NCBI GenBank assembly: GCA_029879595.1 | Contig: JAOUPZ010000065.1 | Coordinates: 1-11,757, forward strand | Reading direction: 5' to 3' | From: Deltaproteobacteria bacterium | GTDB taxonomy: Bacteria > SAR324 > JACQKK01 | Length of the DNA: 11,757 nucleotides | Shown: piece after piece, positions 1-6,665 of the stretch | Numbering within the stretch: the stretch's first letter is position 1 | Layout: each line of letters starts with the position of its first letter | Program-made: the position numbers and the translations under genes | Notes under the pieces: generated by a model | The model's input: the letters and a program-made list of their open reading frames with translations, nothing else | Told to the model about the DNA's origin: nothing | Database searches by the model: none

Positions 1-43
1 CCAGGGCCTTTCGCTGATCCTGGGCGCCGACCCGGATTGTCAT
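1..43 (-). CDS. Start of an unidentified gene, cut by the window edge
   Basis: An ATG at 43-41 on the minus strand opens a frame that stays open to the edge (14 codons, MTIRVGAQDQRKAL). It lies 45 nt past the stop codon of the SpoT homologue and in the same direction, so it could be the next gene of that transcript. The ribosome-binding site is weak: only GAG about 4 nt before the ATG. Fourteen residues are too few to assign a family, and a chance open frame of this length is quite possible. Confidence 0.3.
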   Translation of the reverse strand, partial: MTIRVGAQDQRKAL

Positions 44-88
44 AATCTCAGAATTAACCTGGAAGGACCCCTTTGATCAATGACCGCC

Positions 89-2332
89 CTATGTCCTTTC
101 CTGGACTATCTTGCTGACCTCCTTGATATCACGCAGACGGGCGATGACAGTGCGGAAGACCTTGGGCGAAATGGACTCGGTATGCACCCTGATATCAGGC
201 AAGGCCACTCCGGGAATCCTTTTCAACCCAATATCCATTATGTTCACGTTAAGATCGCGCATCACCTTGCTGACCTTGTAGAGCACTCCGGGCCGGTCCT
301 TGGAAAGGCTGATGCTGAGCCTGTGCTCGACGCTGCTTTCATCGGCTTCCCAGCCCACCAGGATGAAGGATTCCGGAGAGACGTCCTCCATGGCCTCGCA
401 CTGGGCGCGGTGTATTACCAGCCCCTTGCCGGAGCGGACGCCCGCGATGGCGTCGCCAGGCAGTGGAGAACAGCAGTTGCCCAGGCTGATGAATCCCTCC
501 TCGGTGCCCTTGATGGTCACCAGGGGCGCGCCCTCCTTGCGGATCGGCCTGATAAAGCGGCGCAGCAGTGATTTTTCCTCGGTTTCGGCAAGCCGTGAAA
601 GTTCCTTTCTGGTCAACAGCCCGTGCTCTTCCAGGAACCTCCTGGAGCTGATCTTCTGGGTGCCCACATGCTGATAGAACCTGGCCAGGGAAAGCTTGCG
701 CTTTTTCAAGGCGGATTTCATTTCCGGCCTGCGCTCCATTTCCTCGGCCGACCTTTCCAGCCGGGCCAGTTCCGCGGCGAACATCCGCCGACCCACCTCC
801 TGGGCCCGCAGATTGGCCTGGGCGTTAAGGTAGCGGCGCACGGCCAGCTTGGCGCGGGTGGTGGTGACATTTTCCAGCCAGGAATGATTGGGAGATACTT
901 CCCCGCTGGTAATGATCTTCACCACATCGCCATCGGCCAGTTCGGTGAACCGCCCCACCTTGCGCCCCCCGACCAGGGCCCCCGAACAGCGCATCCCCAG
1001 GTCGGTGTGAATGGCAAAGGCCATGTCCAGCACCGTGGCCCCTTGTGAAAAACCCAGCAGGTCGCCCTTGGGTGTGAACACCTGGAGCGTCTCCATCTGG
1101 GCATAGCGGAGCACGTCCTCCATGCGCAGGTCGTCGTTGTCGCCCGAATAGTGATCCAGCAGATCCAGGTAGCTTTGGTAGTATTTCACCAGATCCTCGT
1201 TGCTGCCCTGCTTTTTGGCCAGTATCCCATGGGCGTTGACCTGTTCCATTTCCGAGGAAACGATGACGACCTGCATGCGATTGCGTCCGATGAAGATTTC
1301 CGAGTGCAGGCCCTGGTACCGGTTGGGTTTGGGATTGCTGATATAGTCCTTGATGCTGTTGGCCACCACCCGGCAGTTCATGTGCAGGGCCCCCAGGGCG
1401 CGATAGCAGTCTTCCGGCCCGGGCACCCGCACCCGGAATCCCGTCAGGGCCCGTTCCAGCGGCTTGTCGTCGAATATGAAATCGGAAATCTGCCGGTATA
1501 CCGGCTCAATGGTCACCTTGGTGCGCTTGAGCCCGCCCAGGTGTTTTTCCAGCATTCCGATTATGCTTCGCGCCTTGGGCTGTTCGGCCTGAATGAATTC
1601 CTTCAGGTCCTGCAGAATGTGCTTGAACCGCTTGGGATACATATAACGGAAGGCCAGCGCCGTCAGTTCGTCGCTGATATTCTGCATTCCCAGCCGCTGG
1701 GCCATGGCCACATACACATTCATGGTTTCCATGCTTATCTGGCGCTGGCGGTTCCGCCGGAGGAAGCCCAGGTCGCGCATGTTGTCCAGCCGGTCCAGGA
1801 TCTTCACCTCCAGGGTCCGCAAATCCCTGACCGTGGAGGAGATCAGCTTGCGGTAGGTGGCCACGGAGGCTCCCTGGCTGCCCTTCTGCGGGGCCTGCTC
1901 CTTGGTCAGGCCATCCACCACGTCCGCCAGCCAGTCCCCGTAGGAGTCCTTCATCTCCTCCTTGGTGACCTCTGTATCCTCAATGACATCGTGCAGCAGG
2001 GCGATAATCGCCGTCTCCACGTCCAGACCCGCCTCGGCCGCCATCAGGGCCACCCGGGCGGGGTGCATGATGAAGGGCTCACCGGATTTGCGGGACTGCT
2101 CACGGTGATGGAATTCGGCGTCCTCGAAGGCTTTTTTCAAAAGGGGGAGCCGGGAATTGCTGTCGCCCGCGTAATGCTCGAATATGGAGGCCTTTATCCT
2201 CCCCAGCTGCAGGGCGTGCACATCCCCCCCGCCACCCCCCCCCTGGGAAGGCTTCGTTTCCCCGGAAGAACGGGATGAAACTGTCTGTTGGGTCTGTCCC
2301 ATGCCGGCATTACCAGTTGTTGGCTTTTCCAA
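89..2332 (-). CDS. spoT: RelA/SpoT homologue, probably a (p)ppGpp hydrolase with an inactive synthetase domain
   Basis: This is a long-form RSH stringent-response protein, which makes and/or degrades (p)ppGpp in the cytoplasm. Residues are counted from a TTG start at 2332 (747 aa, the usual length). The HD hydrolase domain covers about 65-240. It has SRKSGEPF before HP (90-91), HD at 114-115 in LLHDVIEDT, ED at 118-119, and D180 and N184 in DRLDNM, so hydrolase residues look intact. The synthetase domain (about 270-372) keeps the fold signature KDYISNPKPNRYQGLH. However, the catalytic Asp is A295, the catalytic Glu of the ExQIRT motif is Q354 (MQVVIVS), and the basic G-loop motif is missing. 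TGS (414-476), a helical/Cys region (C620, C621) and a C-terminal ACT domain (about 671-747) follow. Start choice is uncertain. TTG 2332 has AGGGG 8 nt upstream. ATG 2302 has no clear Shine-Dalgarno. The frame is open back to a TTG at 2452 that also lacks one. The N-terminus is Gly-rich and carries poly-G runs. Confidence 0.93.
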   Translation of the reverse strand: MEKPTTGNAGMGQTQQTVSSRSSGETKPSQGGGGGGDVHALQLGRIKASIFEHYAGDSNSRLPLLKKAFEDAEFHHREQSRKSGEPFIMHPARVALMAAEAGLDVETAIIALLHDVIEDTEVTKEEMKDSYGDWLADVVDGLTKEQAPQKGSQGASVATYRKLISSTVRDLRTLEVKILDRLDNMRDLGFLRRNRQRQISMETMNVYVAMAQRLGMQNISDELTALAFRYMYPKRFKHILQDLKEFIQAEQPKARSIIGMLEKHLGGLKRTKVTIEPVYRQISDFIFDDKPLERALTGFRVRVPGPEDCYRALGALHMNCRVVANSIKDYISNPKPNRYQGLHSEIFIGRNRMQVVIVSSEMEQVNAHGILAKKQGSNEDLVKYYQSYLDLLDHYSGDNDDLRMEDVLRYAQMETLQVFTPKGDLLGFSQGATVLDMAFAIHTDLGMRCSGALVGGRKVGRFTELADGDVVKIITSGEVSPNHSWLENVTTTRAKLAVRRYLNAQANLRAQEVGRRMFAAELARLERSAEEMERRPEMKSALKKRKLSLARFYQHVGTQKISSRRFLEEHGLLTRKELSRLAETEEKSLLRRFIRPIRKEGAPLVTIKGTEEGFISLGNCCSPLPGDAIAGVRSGKGLVIHRAQCEAMEDVSPESFILVGWEADESSVEHRLSISLSKDRPGVLYKVSKVMRDLNVNIMDIGLKRIPGVALPDIRVHTESISPKVFRTVIARLRDIKEVSKIVQERT
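2224..2243 (-). repeat. Two homopolymer runs (G9 and G7 on the coding strand) in the spoT N-terminus
   Basis: On the plus strand there are seven Cs at 2224-2230 and nine Cs at 2235-2243. Read on the minus strand they encode the Gly run in SQGGGGGGDV, between the start codon and the HD domain. A gain or loss of one G in either run would shift the frame before any conserved domain. A GTG at 2221-2219 directly after the second run could restart translation with the whole HD domain kept. Confidence 0.85.
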
Positions 2333-2343
2333 GTACCACACCC

Positions 2344-2391
2344 CTAGATATAATACCCCTTCCCAGGCATCCCTGTCCCTGGCGCCGCCAT
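2344..2391 (-). other. Possible leader ORF (15 aa) before spoT
   Basis: An ATG at 2391-2389 opens MAAPGTGMPGKGYYI and stops at TAG 2346-2344. AAGGAG at 2408-2403 lies 11 nt upstream, or 8 nt upstream of a TTG that directly precedes the ATG. This is the best ribosome-binding site in the region. The TAG overlaps the AGGGG (2345-2341) that would serve the TTG start of spoT at 2332, so translation of the two could be coupled. The ORF lies downstream of the predicted promoter. It resembles no leader peptide I recognise and may be chance; the alternative is that spoT simply starts further upstream. Confidence 0.25.
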
Positions 2392-2481
2392 CAATGTCAG
2401 CGCTCCTTTTCCTTGAATGCACCCTCGCCCTGTCGGCTGTCCGGTAAAACAACCGCTGAAAAAAGAGGTTCCCTTAGTATA

Positions 2482-2510
2482 GTTATATCAACACTTTTAT
2501 GTTTTGTGAA
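2482..2510 (-). promoter_or_regulatory. Probable sigma-70 promoter of spoT
   Basis: On the minus strand there is TTCACA (2510-2505, 5 of 6 to the -35 consensus), a 17-nt spacer, and TATAAC (2487-2482, 5 of 6 to the -10 consensus). Transcription would start near 2475, giving an untranslated leader of about 140 nt to the TTG at 2332. The -35 box overlaps the end of the T tract of the terminator after the CLC gene. This makes spoT an independent unit rather than the tail of the CLC operon. Confidence 0.5.
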
Positions 2511-2541
2511 AAAAAATTCCGTTTTTCTTAACGAAACCGGA
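2509..2541 (-). terminator. Intrinsic terminator after the CLC transporter gene
   Basis: Just past the CLC stop codon (2558-2556), the minus strand reads an interrupted hairpin: TCCG pairs with CGGA, then TTTC pairs with GAAA around a GTTAA loop, with a small internal bulge. The hairpin is followed by AATTTTTTTT (complement of 2509-2518). The stem is modest, but the eight-T tract is convincing. Confidence 0.6.
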
Positions 2542-2555
2542 CCGCTCGGCACCGA

Positions 2556-4604
2556 TTACCAGGAATCCTGAATGCTATTCAAGGAATCCAGGGTTCCCAG
2601 CAGCACCAGCACATCACCGTCCTCCAGCCGGTCCGAGCTTTCCGGCACCCAGACCCTGGCCCCCCGGGCATCGTCATCCCGGTGGCGCTTGATGGCCAGC
2701 ACATTCACCCCGAAGCGGTTTCTCAGGTCCAGCTCGCGCAGCATCTGCCCGGAAAAGCCGTGGGGCGCCTCCACTTCCATGATCCCATAGCCGTCCATCA
2801 CCTTGACGGTTTCCAGGCGGTGCGGATTGTTGATGTTGTAGGCGAAGGAGTCCCCGCTGGAAAGCTTCACCAGCTCGCGCTGGTAGCCGTCCATGATATC
2901 GCTCTTGCGCAGCATCCCCACCAGCCTGCGCGACTCCCCGCTTTCCAGCACATACAGCTCCCTGTGCCGGCTTTCGTTGAACCGCAGGAGGGCCTTGTCC
3001 AGGGTGTCCCCCGGCAGCAGGAAGGTCTCCTCCCTGCCGGCGACATCGTAGGCGATGACCAGGTCGGCCAGGAGGTTCTTTTCGTTCAGCATGCGGGTGG
3101 CCAGTTCGCGGTCCACCCCCCCCAGCATTTTCATGTTCTCATCCACCACCGGCAGGTGGGAGCGGGGAGACTGCAGCATCTGCTCGATCACGAAGCTGAA
3201 GGGGAGATCCTGGGGGATGCTGTCGAAGTTACTGAGCATGATGTCTTCCACCTTGACCCGTTTGAGCAGGTTGGTGTCCTGTCCCTGTTCCAGGTTGATG
3301 CCCTTGCGCTTGAGCTTGTGGGTGTATATCGATTCCTTCTTGATGGCGTTGGCAGTCAGCACGGCGATGGTGGTGCTGATCATCAGGGGCAGGATGATCT
3401 TGTAGTCGTTGGTCAGTTCGAAGATGATCACGATGGCGGTGATGGGCGCGTGGGTGGCCGCCCCCACCATGGCCGCCATGCCCACCAGGGAATAGGCTCC
3501 GCTGCCCGCGGTATCCCAGGGATAGAGCCAGTTGGCTATCTTGCCCACCACACCCCCCAGCATGGCCCCCATGAACAGTGAAGGGGCGAAGATGCCGCCG
3601 GACCCTCCGGAGGCCAGGGTGATGCTGGTGGCGGCCAGCTTGGCCAGCACCAGCAGCCCCAACAGCGCCAGGGGCAGTGAGCCGTGCAGTGCACCGTCGA
3701 TGGCCTCGTAACCCACCCCGAACACCTGGGGCAGGAACAGTCCGATTGAGCCCACCCCCAGCCCCCCCAGCATGGGTTTGAGCCACTCGGGCAGCCTGAG
3801 CCGCTTATCGAACAGGTCCTCCATAAAATCGAGCAGCTGTATGAACAGCACCGCCGCTATTCCGCACAGCAGCCCCAGCCCCACATAGGGCACAAGTTCC
3901 AGCGGATTCACCATGGAATAATGGGGCACCCCGAAGGCCGCGAAGTCACCCTCCAGACCCCGGGAAACCACGGTGGCGATCACGGCGCTGGTGACGATGG
4001 GTGCCAGTTGTATGAAACCGAAATCCCCCAGGATTATTTCCACGGCAAACAGGGAGCCGGCGATGGGCGCGTTGAAGGCAGCGGCGATTCCCCCGGCGGC
4101 GCCGCAGGCCACGAAGGTCCGCATCAGCCTGGGCGGCAGGTTCAGCATGTGGCCGATGGTGGAGCCAATGGAGGAGCCGATCTGTATGATGGGACCCTCG
4201 CGGCCCACCGAGCCGCCCGAGCCGATGGTGATGGCGGAAGCCACCGCCTTGATCCAGGCCACCCGGGGGCGGATGAACCCCCCTTTCCGGATCACGGCGG
4301 CCATGACTTCTGGCACCCCATGCCCCTTGGCCTCCGGCGCGAAATGCACGATCAGCGGCCCCACTATCAGCCCCCCCAGGGCCGGGGCCAGCACGATGCC
4401 CATCCAGGGCAGCCCCCCCAGGTACTCCATCAGCCCGGGAAGCAGCCCGAACCAGTGGTGGATGGACTCGATCATAATGCGCAAGGCCACCGCCGTAAGG
4501 CCGGATACCAGACCGATCACGAAGGCCACCGCCAGGGTGAATACGCGCTCCCGGGCTATCAGGCCCTGCAAACCGGCTGAAAGAACTCGGCGGATAAATA
4601 CCAT
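2556..4604 (-). CDS. CLC-family anion channel/antiporter with CBS pair and TrkA-C (RCK_C) tail
   Basis: This is an inner-membrane CLC protein of 682 aa, moving chloride or a similar anion by channel or proton-exchange mechanism. The membrane part covers about 20-420. The three anion-site motifs are present: GHGVP (94-98), GREGP with the gating glutamate E136 (134-138), and GIFAP (337-341). A tyrosine at 427 (SIYTHK) matches the conserved pore Tyr. The serine of the usual GSGIP motif is H95. The internal proton glutamate (E203 in the E. coli protein) is I190, in LFAVEI, although the preceding E189 is kept. A CBS pair spans about 453-570. The last 80 residues (about 600-678, ending in ...DRLEDGDVLVLLG) look like the TrkA-C/RCK_C ligand-binding domain of potassium transport systems. 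The ATG at 4604 is the only sensible start; its Shine-Dalgarno is poor. Family assignment is secure; ion and mechanism are not. Confidence 0.95.
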   Translation of the reverse strand: MVFIRRVLSAGLQGLIARERVFTLAVAFVIGLVSGLTAVALRIMIESIHHWFGLLPGLMEYLGGLPWMGIVLAPALGGLIVGPLIVHFAPEAKGHGVPEVMAAVIRKGGFIRPRVAWIKAVASAITIGSGGSVGREGPIIQIGSSIGSTIGHMLNLPPRLMRTFVACGAAGGIAAAFNAPIAGSLFAVEIILGDFGFIQLAPIVTSAVIATVVSRGLEGDFAAFGVPHYSMVNPLELVPYVGLGLLCGIAAVLFIQLLDFMEDLFDKRLRLPEWLKPMLGGLGVGSIGLFLPQVFGVGYEAIDGALHGSLPLALLGLLVLAKLAATSITLASGGSGGIFAPSLFMGAMLGGVVGKIANWLYPWDTAGSGAYSLVGMAAMVGAATHAPITAIVIIFELTNDYKIILPLMISTTIAVLTANAIKKESIYTHKLKRKGINLEQGQDTNLLKRVKVEDIMLSNFDSIPQDLPFSFVIEQMLQSPRSHLPVVDENMKMLGGVDRELATRMLNEKNLLADLVIAYDVAGREETFLLPGDTLDKALLRFNESRHRELYVLESGESRRLVGMLRKSDIMDGYQRELVKLSSGDSFAYNINNPHRLETVKVMDGYGIMEVEAPHGFSGQMLRELDLRNRFGVNVLAIKRHRDDDARGARVWVPESSDRLEDGDVLVLLGTLDSLNSIQDSW

Positions 4605-4674
4605 GGCTGTAATTTAATTTCAGGGTTCCCGCTATGCCCTTCCGCCCGGACTGCCACAATGGCAACACTTGCGA

Positions 4675-4702
4675 AATATACACTAACATAACAGCATGTT
4701 AA
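4675..4702 (-). promoter_or_regulatory. Probable sigma-70 promoter of the CLC gene
   Basis: On the minus strand there is TTAACA (4702-4697, 5 of 6), a 16-nt spacer and TATATT (4680-4675, 5 of 6). The predicted start near 4668 gives a leader of about 64 nt. That leader contains a small hairpin, TGCCA-TTG-TGGCA (4664-4652). Confidence 0.5.
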
Positions 4703-4778
4703 GCTTTAACAACCCGCGGTGTCCGGGATATTCCGGGTCCAGGCCTGGGGATCGTATCGGAGCCACACTGGGAAAAAT

Positions 4779-4807
4779 TTGCCTTATCCAACAAAATCTT
4801 TTATATA
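4779..4807 (+). promoter_or_regulatory. Possible promoter of the coiled-coil/bactofilin genes
   Basis: TTGCCT (4779-4784), a 17-nt spacer and TATATA (4802-4807) sit in the divergent 351-nt gap between the CLC gene and the coiled-coil gene. Each box matches 4 of 6 positions, and the sequence around the second is AT-rich against a GC-rich background. Transcription would start near 4814, about 140 nt before the ATG at 4956. Confidence 0.35.
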
Positions 4808-4817
4808 TCATTTGGTT

Positions 4818-4837
4818 CAATGGCAAAAGGGCCATTG
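4818..4837 (+). other. Perfect 7-bp stem-loop in the 5' leader
   Basis: CAATGGC (4818-4824) pairs with GCCATTG (4831-4837) around the 6-nt loop AAAAGG. It would lie at the very 5' end of the message if the 4779-4807 promoter is right. No U tract follows, so it is not an intrinsic terminator. It could protect the 5' end or be a protein site. Confidence 0.35.
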
Positions 4838-4955
4838 CCACCCGGACCGCGAAAACCAGGCGGTAAAACAGACCCCGACAGGCTTCCGGGCCTGGATAAA
4901 ACTAAACGAGATCAGTGTCTCACGGTCCATATTTAGCCTTTCGCAAGGGAATGCC

Positions 4956-5729
4956 ATGAAGGTTGAAAATACATTTACCTTCATCATATCGAAAAACCAC
5001 GGGCGATCCCTTTCCTTCAGCATGTCCTCCCGGCATGTGTATCTGGCCTTCCTGATGGCCGCCCTGCTGGCACTTACCATGCTGGTGCTGAGCCTTTTGT
5101 ACCTTCTGAGCTATCCCCGGTTCAAGGAGATGAAGAACGACTACGAGAACCTGCGCCAGGAACGCAACGCCCTGCGTGAGCAGATTCTGTCGTCCAACCA
5201 GGAAGCCCTGGCGGAAAAGGAATCCCTGTGGCTGGTGCGCTTCGAGGACAAGACCGAGGGTGCCGGGGACAACGACAGCAGCATCACCGGGCTGTTCGGC
5301 GAGGATATATACGACCCGCCCATCAAGGTGGACACGCTCACTACCCGGGTCAACGGACGGCTGGTTGAGGTGGCCTTCCGCCTGGTCAATGCCGGTGACG
5401 AACACAACCGGGGCGGGTTCCTGTACGCCATTTTTGAGAACAACGAGAAGGACCCCGTGGAGTTCGTCTCCACGCCGCCGGTGAACCTGAACGAGGAAGG
5501 ATTCCCCCAGACCTACAAAACAGGTATCCGCTTCACGCGGATCAGAACCGCCGTGACCTTCCGCCGCAAGGTGCAGCGAGAGGCCGCCAAGGATTATTTC
5601 ACCCATGTGACCCTGTACCTGTTCACGGTGCGGGGGGGACTGATGCTCAAGGAGCGTTTTGAACTGGAACGCGATCTGTTCATGCAGGAAAAACCCGTGG
5701 TGCGGACCCAGGAGCCTTCGCGAATTTGA
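4956..5729 (+). CDS. Membrane-anchored coiled-coil protein of unknown function next to bactofilin
   Basis: The protein has 257 aa. ATG 4956 is preferred because AAGGGA (4945-4950) lies 5 nt upstream; the frame is open back to 4719, but nothing there looks like protein. The N-terminus (FTFIISKNHGRSLSFSMS) recalls the start of membrane-anchored M23 peptidases encoded beside bactofilins. One transmembrane helix spans about 28-52, and a charged coiled coil spans about 55-90. A mixed alpha/beta domain at about 120-240 (TTRVNGRLVEVAFRLVNAG...) is probably periplasmic. No HxxxD or HxH zinc motif of an M23 peptidase is present. It lies 94 nt upstream of the bactofilin and probably in the same transcript, so an inner-membrane partner or anchor for bactofilin is a reasonable inference. 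I do not recognise the C-terminal domain. Confidence 0.85.
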   Translation: MKVENTFTFIISKNHGRSLSFSMSSRHVYLAFLMAALLALTMLVLSLLYLLSYPRFKEMKNDYENLRQERNALREQILSSNQEALAEKESLWLVRFEDKTEGAGDNDSSITGLFGEDIYDPPIKVDTLTTRVNGRLVEVAFRLVNAGDEHNRGGFLYAIFENNEKDPVEFVSTPPVNLNEEGFPQTYKTGIRFTRIRTAVTFRRKVQREAAKDYFTHVTLYLFTVRGGLMLKERFELERDLFMQEKPVVRTQEPSRI

Positions 5730-5790
5730 GCAGCTTTTGTTTTCATGGCGGCCAGCTTGAGGGTGCCGCACCGCACACAACCTAATGGAT

Positions 5791-5803
5791 GCCCGGTCCG
5801 GGC
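5791..5803. other. Short GC-rich palindrome before the bactofilin start
   Basis: GCCCGG and CCGGGC flank a single T. As RNA this would form a 5-bp hairpin with a 3-nt loop, 5 nt before the AGGAG that serves the bactofilin start. It could limit access to that site, but such palindromes are common in GC-rich DNA. Confidence 0.2.
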
Positions 5804-5823
5804 CAGCCAGGAGTGACACGCTT

Positions 5824-6468
5824 TTGACCAGTAAAAACCAGACATCCCAGGCGGGAAGCTCCAAGGAAATAGGACTGCTGGGCCCGGATACGGTCTTCGA
5901 AGGATCAATCCGGTTTGCCGGGACACTGCGCGTTGATGGACAGGTGGAAGGCGGAGTGCATGCCCCCAGGAACTCCGGATCGGTGCTCGTGATCAACCGC
6001 CAGGCCAGCATCAAGGGCGATATCACTGCCGACCAGGTGTTGATCAGCGGAACCGTGGAAGGAGATGTGGTGGCCACCGAACGGGTGGAAATCTTCAAGA
6101 CCGGCAAGCTGCAGGGAGATATCTACACCAGGAAGATCATGATCCAGGCCGGGGCGCTGTTTTCGGGGGAATGCCACATGGACGAATTCCCTGAGCCGGT
6201 TGCGGAGGCGCAGGCCACTGGAACACAGGCCGTCGCCACACAGGCCGTCGCCACACAGGCCGTCGCCACACAGGCCGTCGCCACACAGGCCGTCGCCACA
6301 CAGGCCGTCGCCACACAGGCCGCCGCCACACAGGCCGCCGCCACACAGGCCGTCAGCACTCAAACGATACCCGAGCCGGTGCCCGTCAGCGCCGTGGGCA
6401 GCAGTAAACACCTGCGCAAGGCAGGGCGCAAAAAGCATAAGCAGGAGCGGTCCCCCGCCCCGACCTGA
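5824..6468 (+). CDS. Bactofilin with a repeat-bearing, basic C-terminal tail
   Basis: Bactofilins are bacterial cytoskeletal proteins whose right-handed beta-helix core self-assembles, often at the inner membrane, to place envelope enzymes or appendages. The core covers about 19-118 of 214 aa. It begins LLGPDTVFEGSIRFAGTLRVDGQVEG and continues in short beta repeats (INRQASIKGDITADQVLI, SGTVEGDVVATERVEIF, TGKLQGDI). The tail holds nine five-residue units (134-178) and ends in a lysine/arginine cluster (HLRKAGRKKHKQER). The TTG at 5824 is preferred as start because AGGAG (5809-5813) lies 10 nt upstream. An in-frame ATG at 5785 would add 13 residues but has no Shine-Dalgarno. The tail is disordered and unlike the short tails of most bactofilins. 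Family assignment is firm. Confidence 0.93.
   Translation: MTSKNQTSQAGSSKEIGLLGPDTVFEGSIRFAGTLRVDGQVEGGVHAPRNSGSVLVINRQASIKGDITADQVLISGTVEGDVVATERVEIFKTGKLQGDIYTRKIMIQAGALFSGECHMDEFPEPVAEAQATGTQAVATQAVATQAVATQAVATQAVATQAVATQAAATQAAATQAVSTQTIPEPVPVSAVGSSKHLRKAGRKKHKQERSPAPT
6223..6357 (+). repeat. 15-bp tandem repeat, nine units, inside the bactofilin gene
   Basis: The unit is ACACAGGCCGTCGCC, encoding TQAVA. Units 1-6 (6223-6312) are identical at every base. Units 7 and 8 change GTC to GCC (TQAAA), and unit 9 reads TQAVS. A diverged tenth copy (TQTIP) follows. The identity of the first six copies points to recent expansion. Any change in copy number stays in frame. Confidence 0.97.
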
Positions 6469-6665
6469 GCGGTTACAGGGGCAGCCGCAAATCAGCAGTC
6501 GAACCTCCGGGGTCAGGAAGACCACCGGGCAAAGCGCAATTGACACGGGCAGCCATGGAAGCACCCAGACGCTTTAGAGGTCGCAATAGGAGCCGAAACA
6601 GATCTGCATCCGCACCGTTCCACTGCATGGACCGGCACGGACAGGCCGTCACCGGTGAATCCTGT

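Noticed and set aside
1151..2278. Plus-strand open frame of 375 codons opposite spoT
   Set aside because: It lies wholly antisense to a gene with clear conserved domains, and its His/Gln/Gly-rich translation is typical of the shadow frame of GC-rich genes.
4668..4947. 9-nt inverted repeat (CTTGCGAAA / TTTCGCAAG) across the divergent gap
   Set aside because: The arms are about 260 nt apart, and a 9-nt match is not surprising in a gap of this size. The second arm overlaps the Shine-Dalgarno of the coiled-coil gene.
4605..4955. Sigma-54 promoter in the divergent gap (TGGCA followed by TTGC)
   Set aside because: The GG and GC elements are 8 or 13 nt apart rather than the required 10.
6223..6357. 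CRISPR-like array
   Set aside because: Units are 15 bp and directly abutting with no spacers, and they encode a regular peptide in frame with bactofilin.
6123..6359. Minus-strand frames giving Cys/Ala/Val or Trp/Arg/Pro pentad repeats
   Set aside because: These are only other-frame readings of the bactofilin minisatellite.
6540..6578. Perfect TTGACA as a -35 box for the AMIN/TPR gene
   Set aside because: No -10-like hexamer lies 15-19 nt downstream; the nearest AT-rich hexamer (TTTAGA) is 27 nt away.
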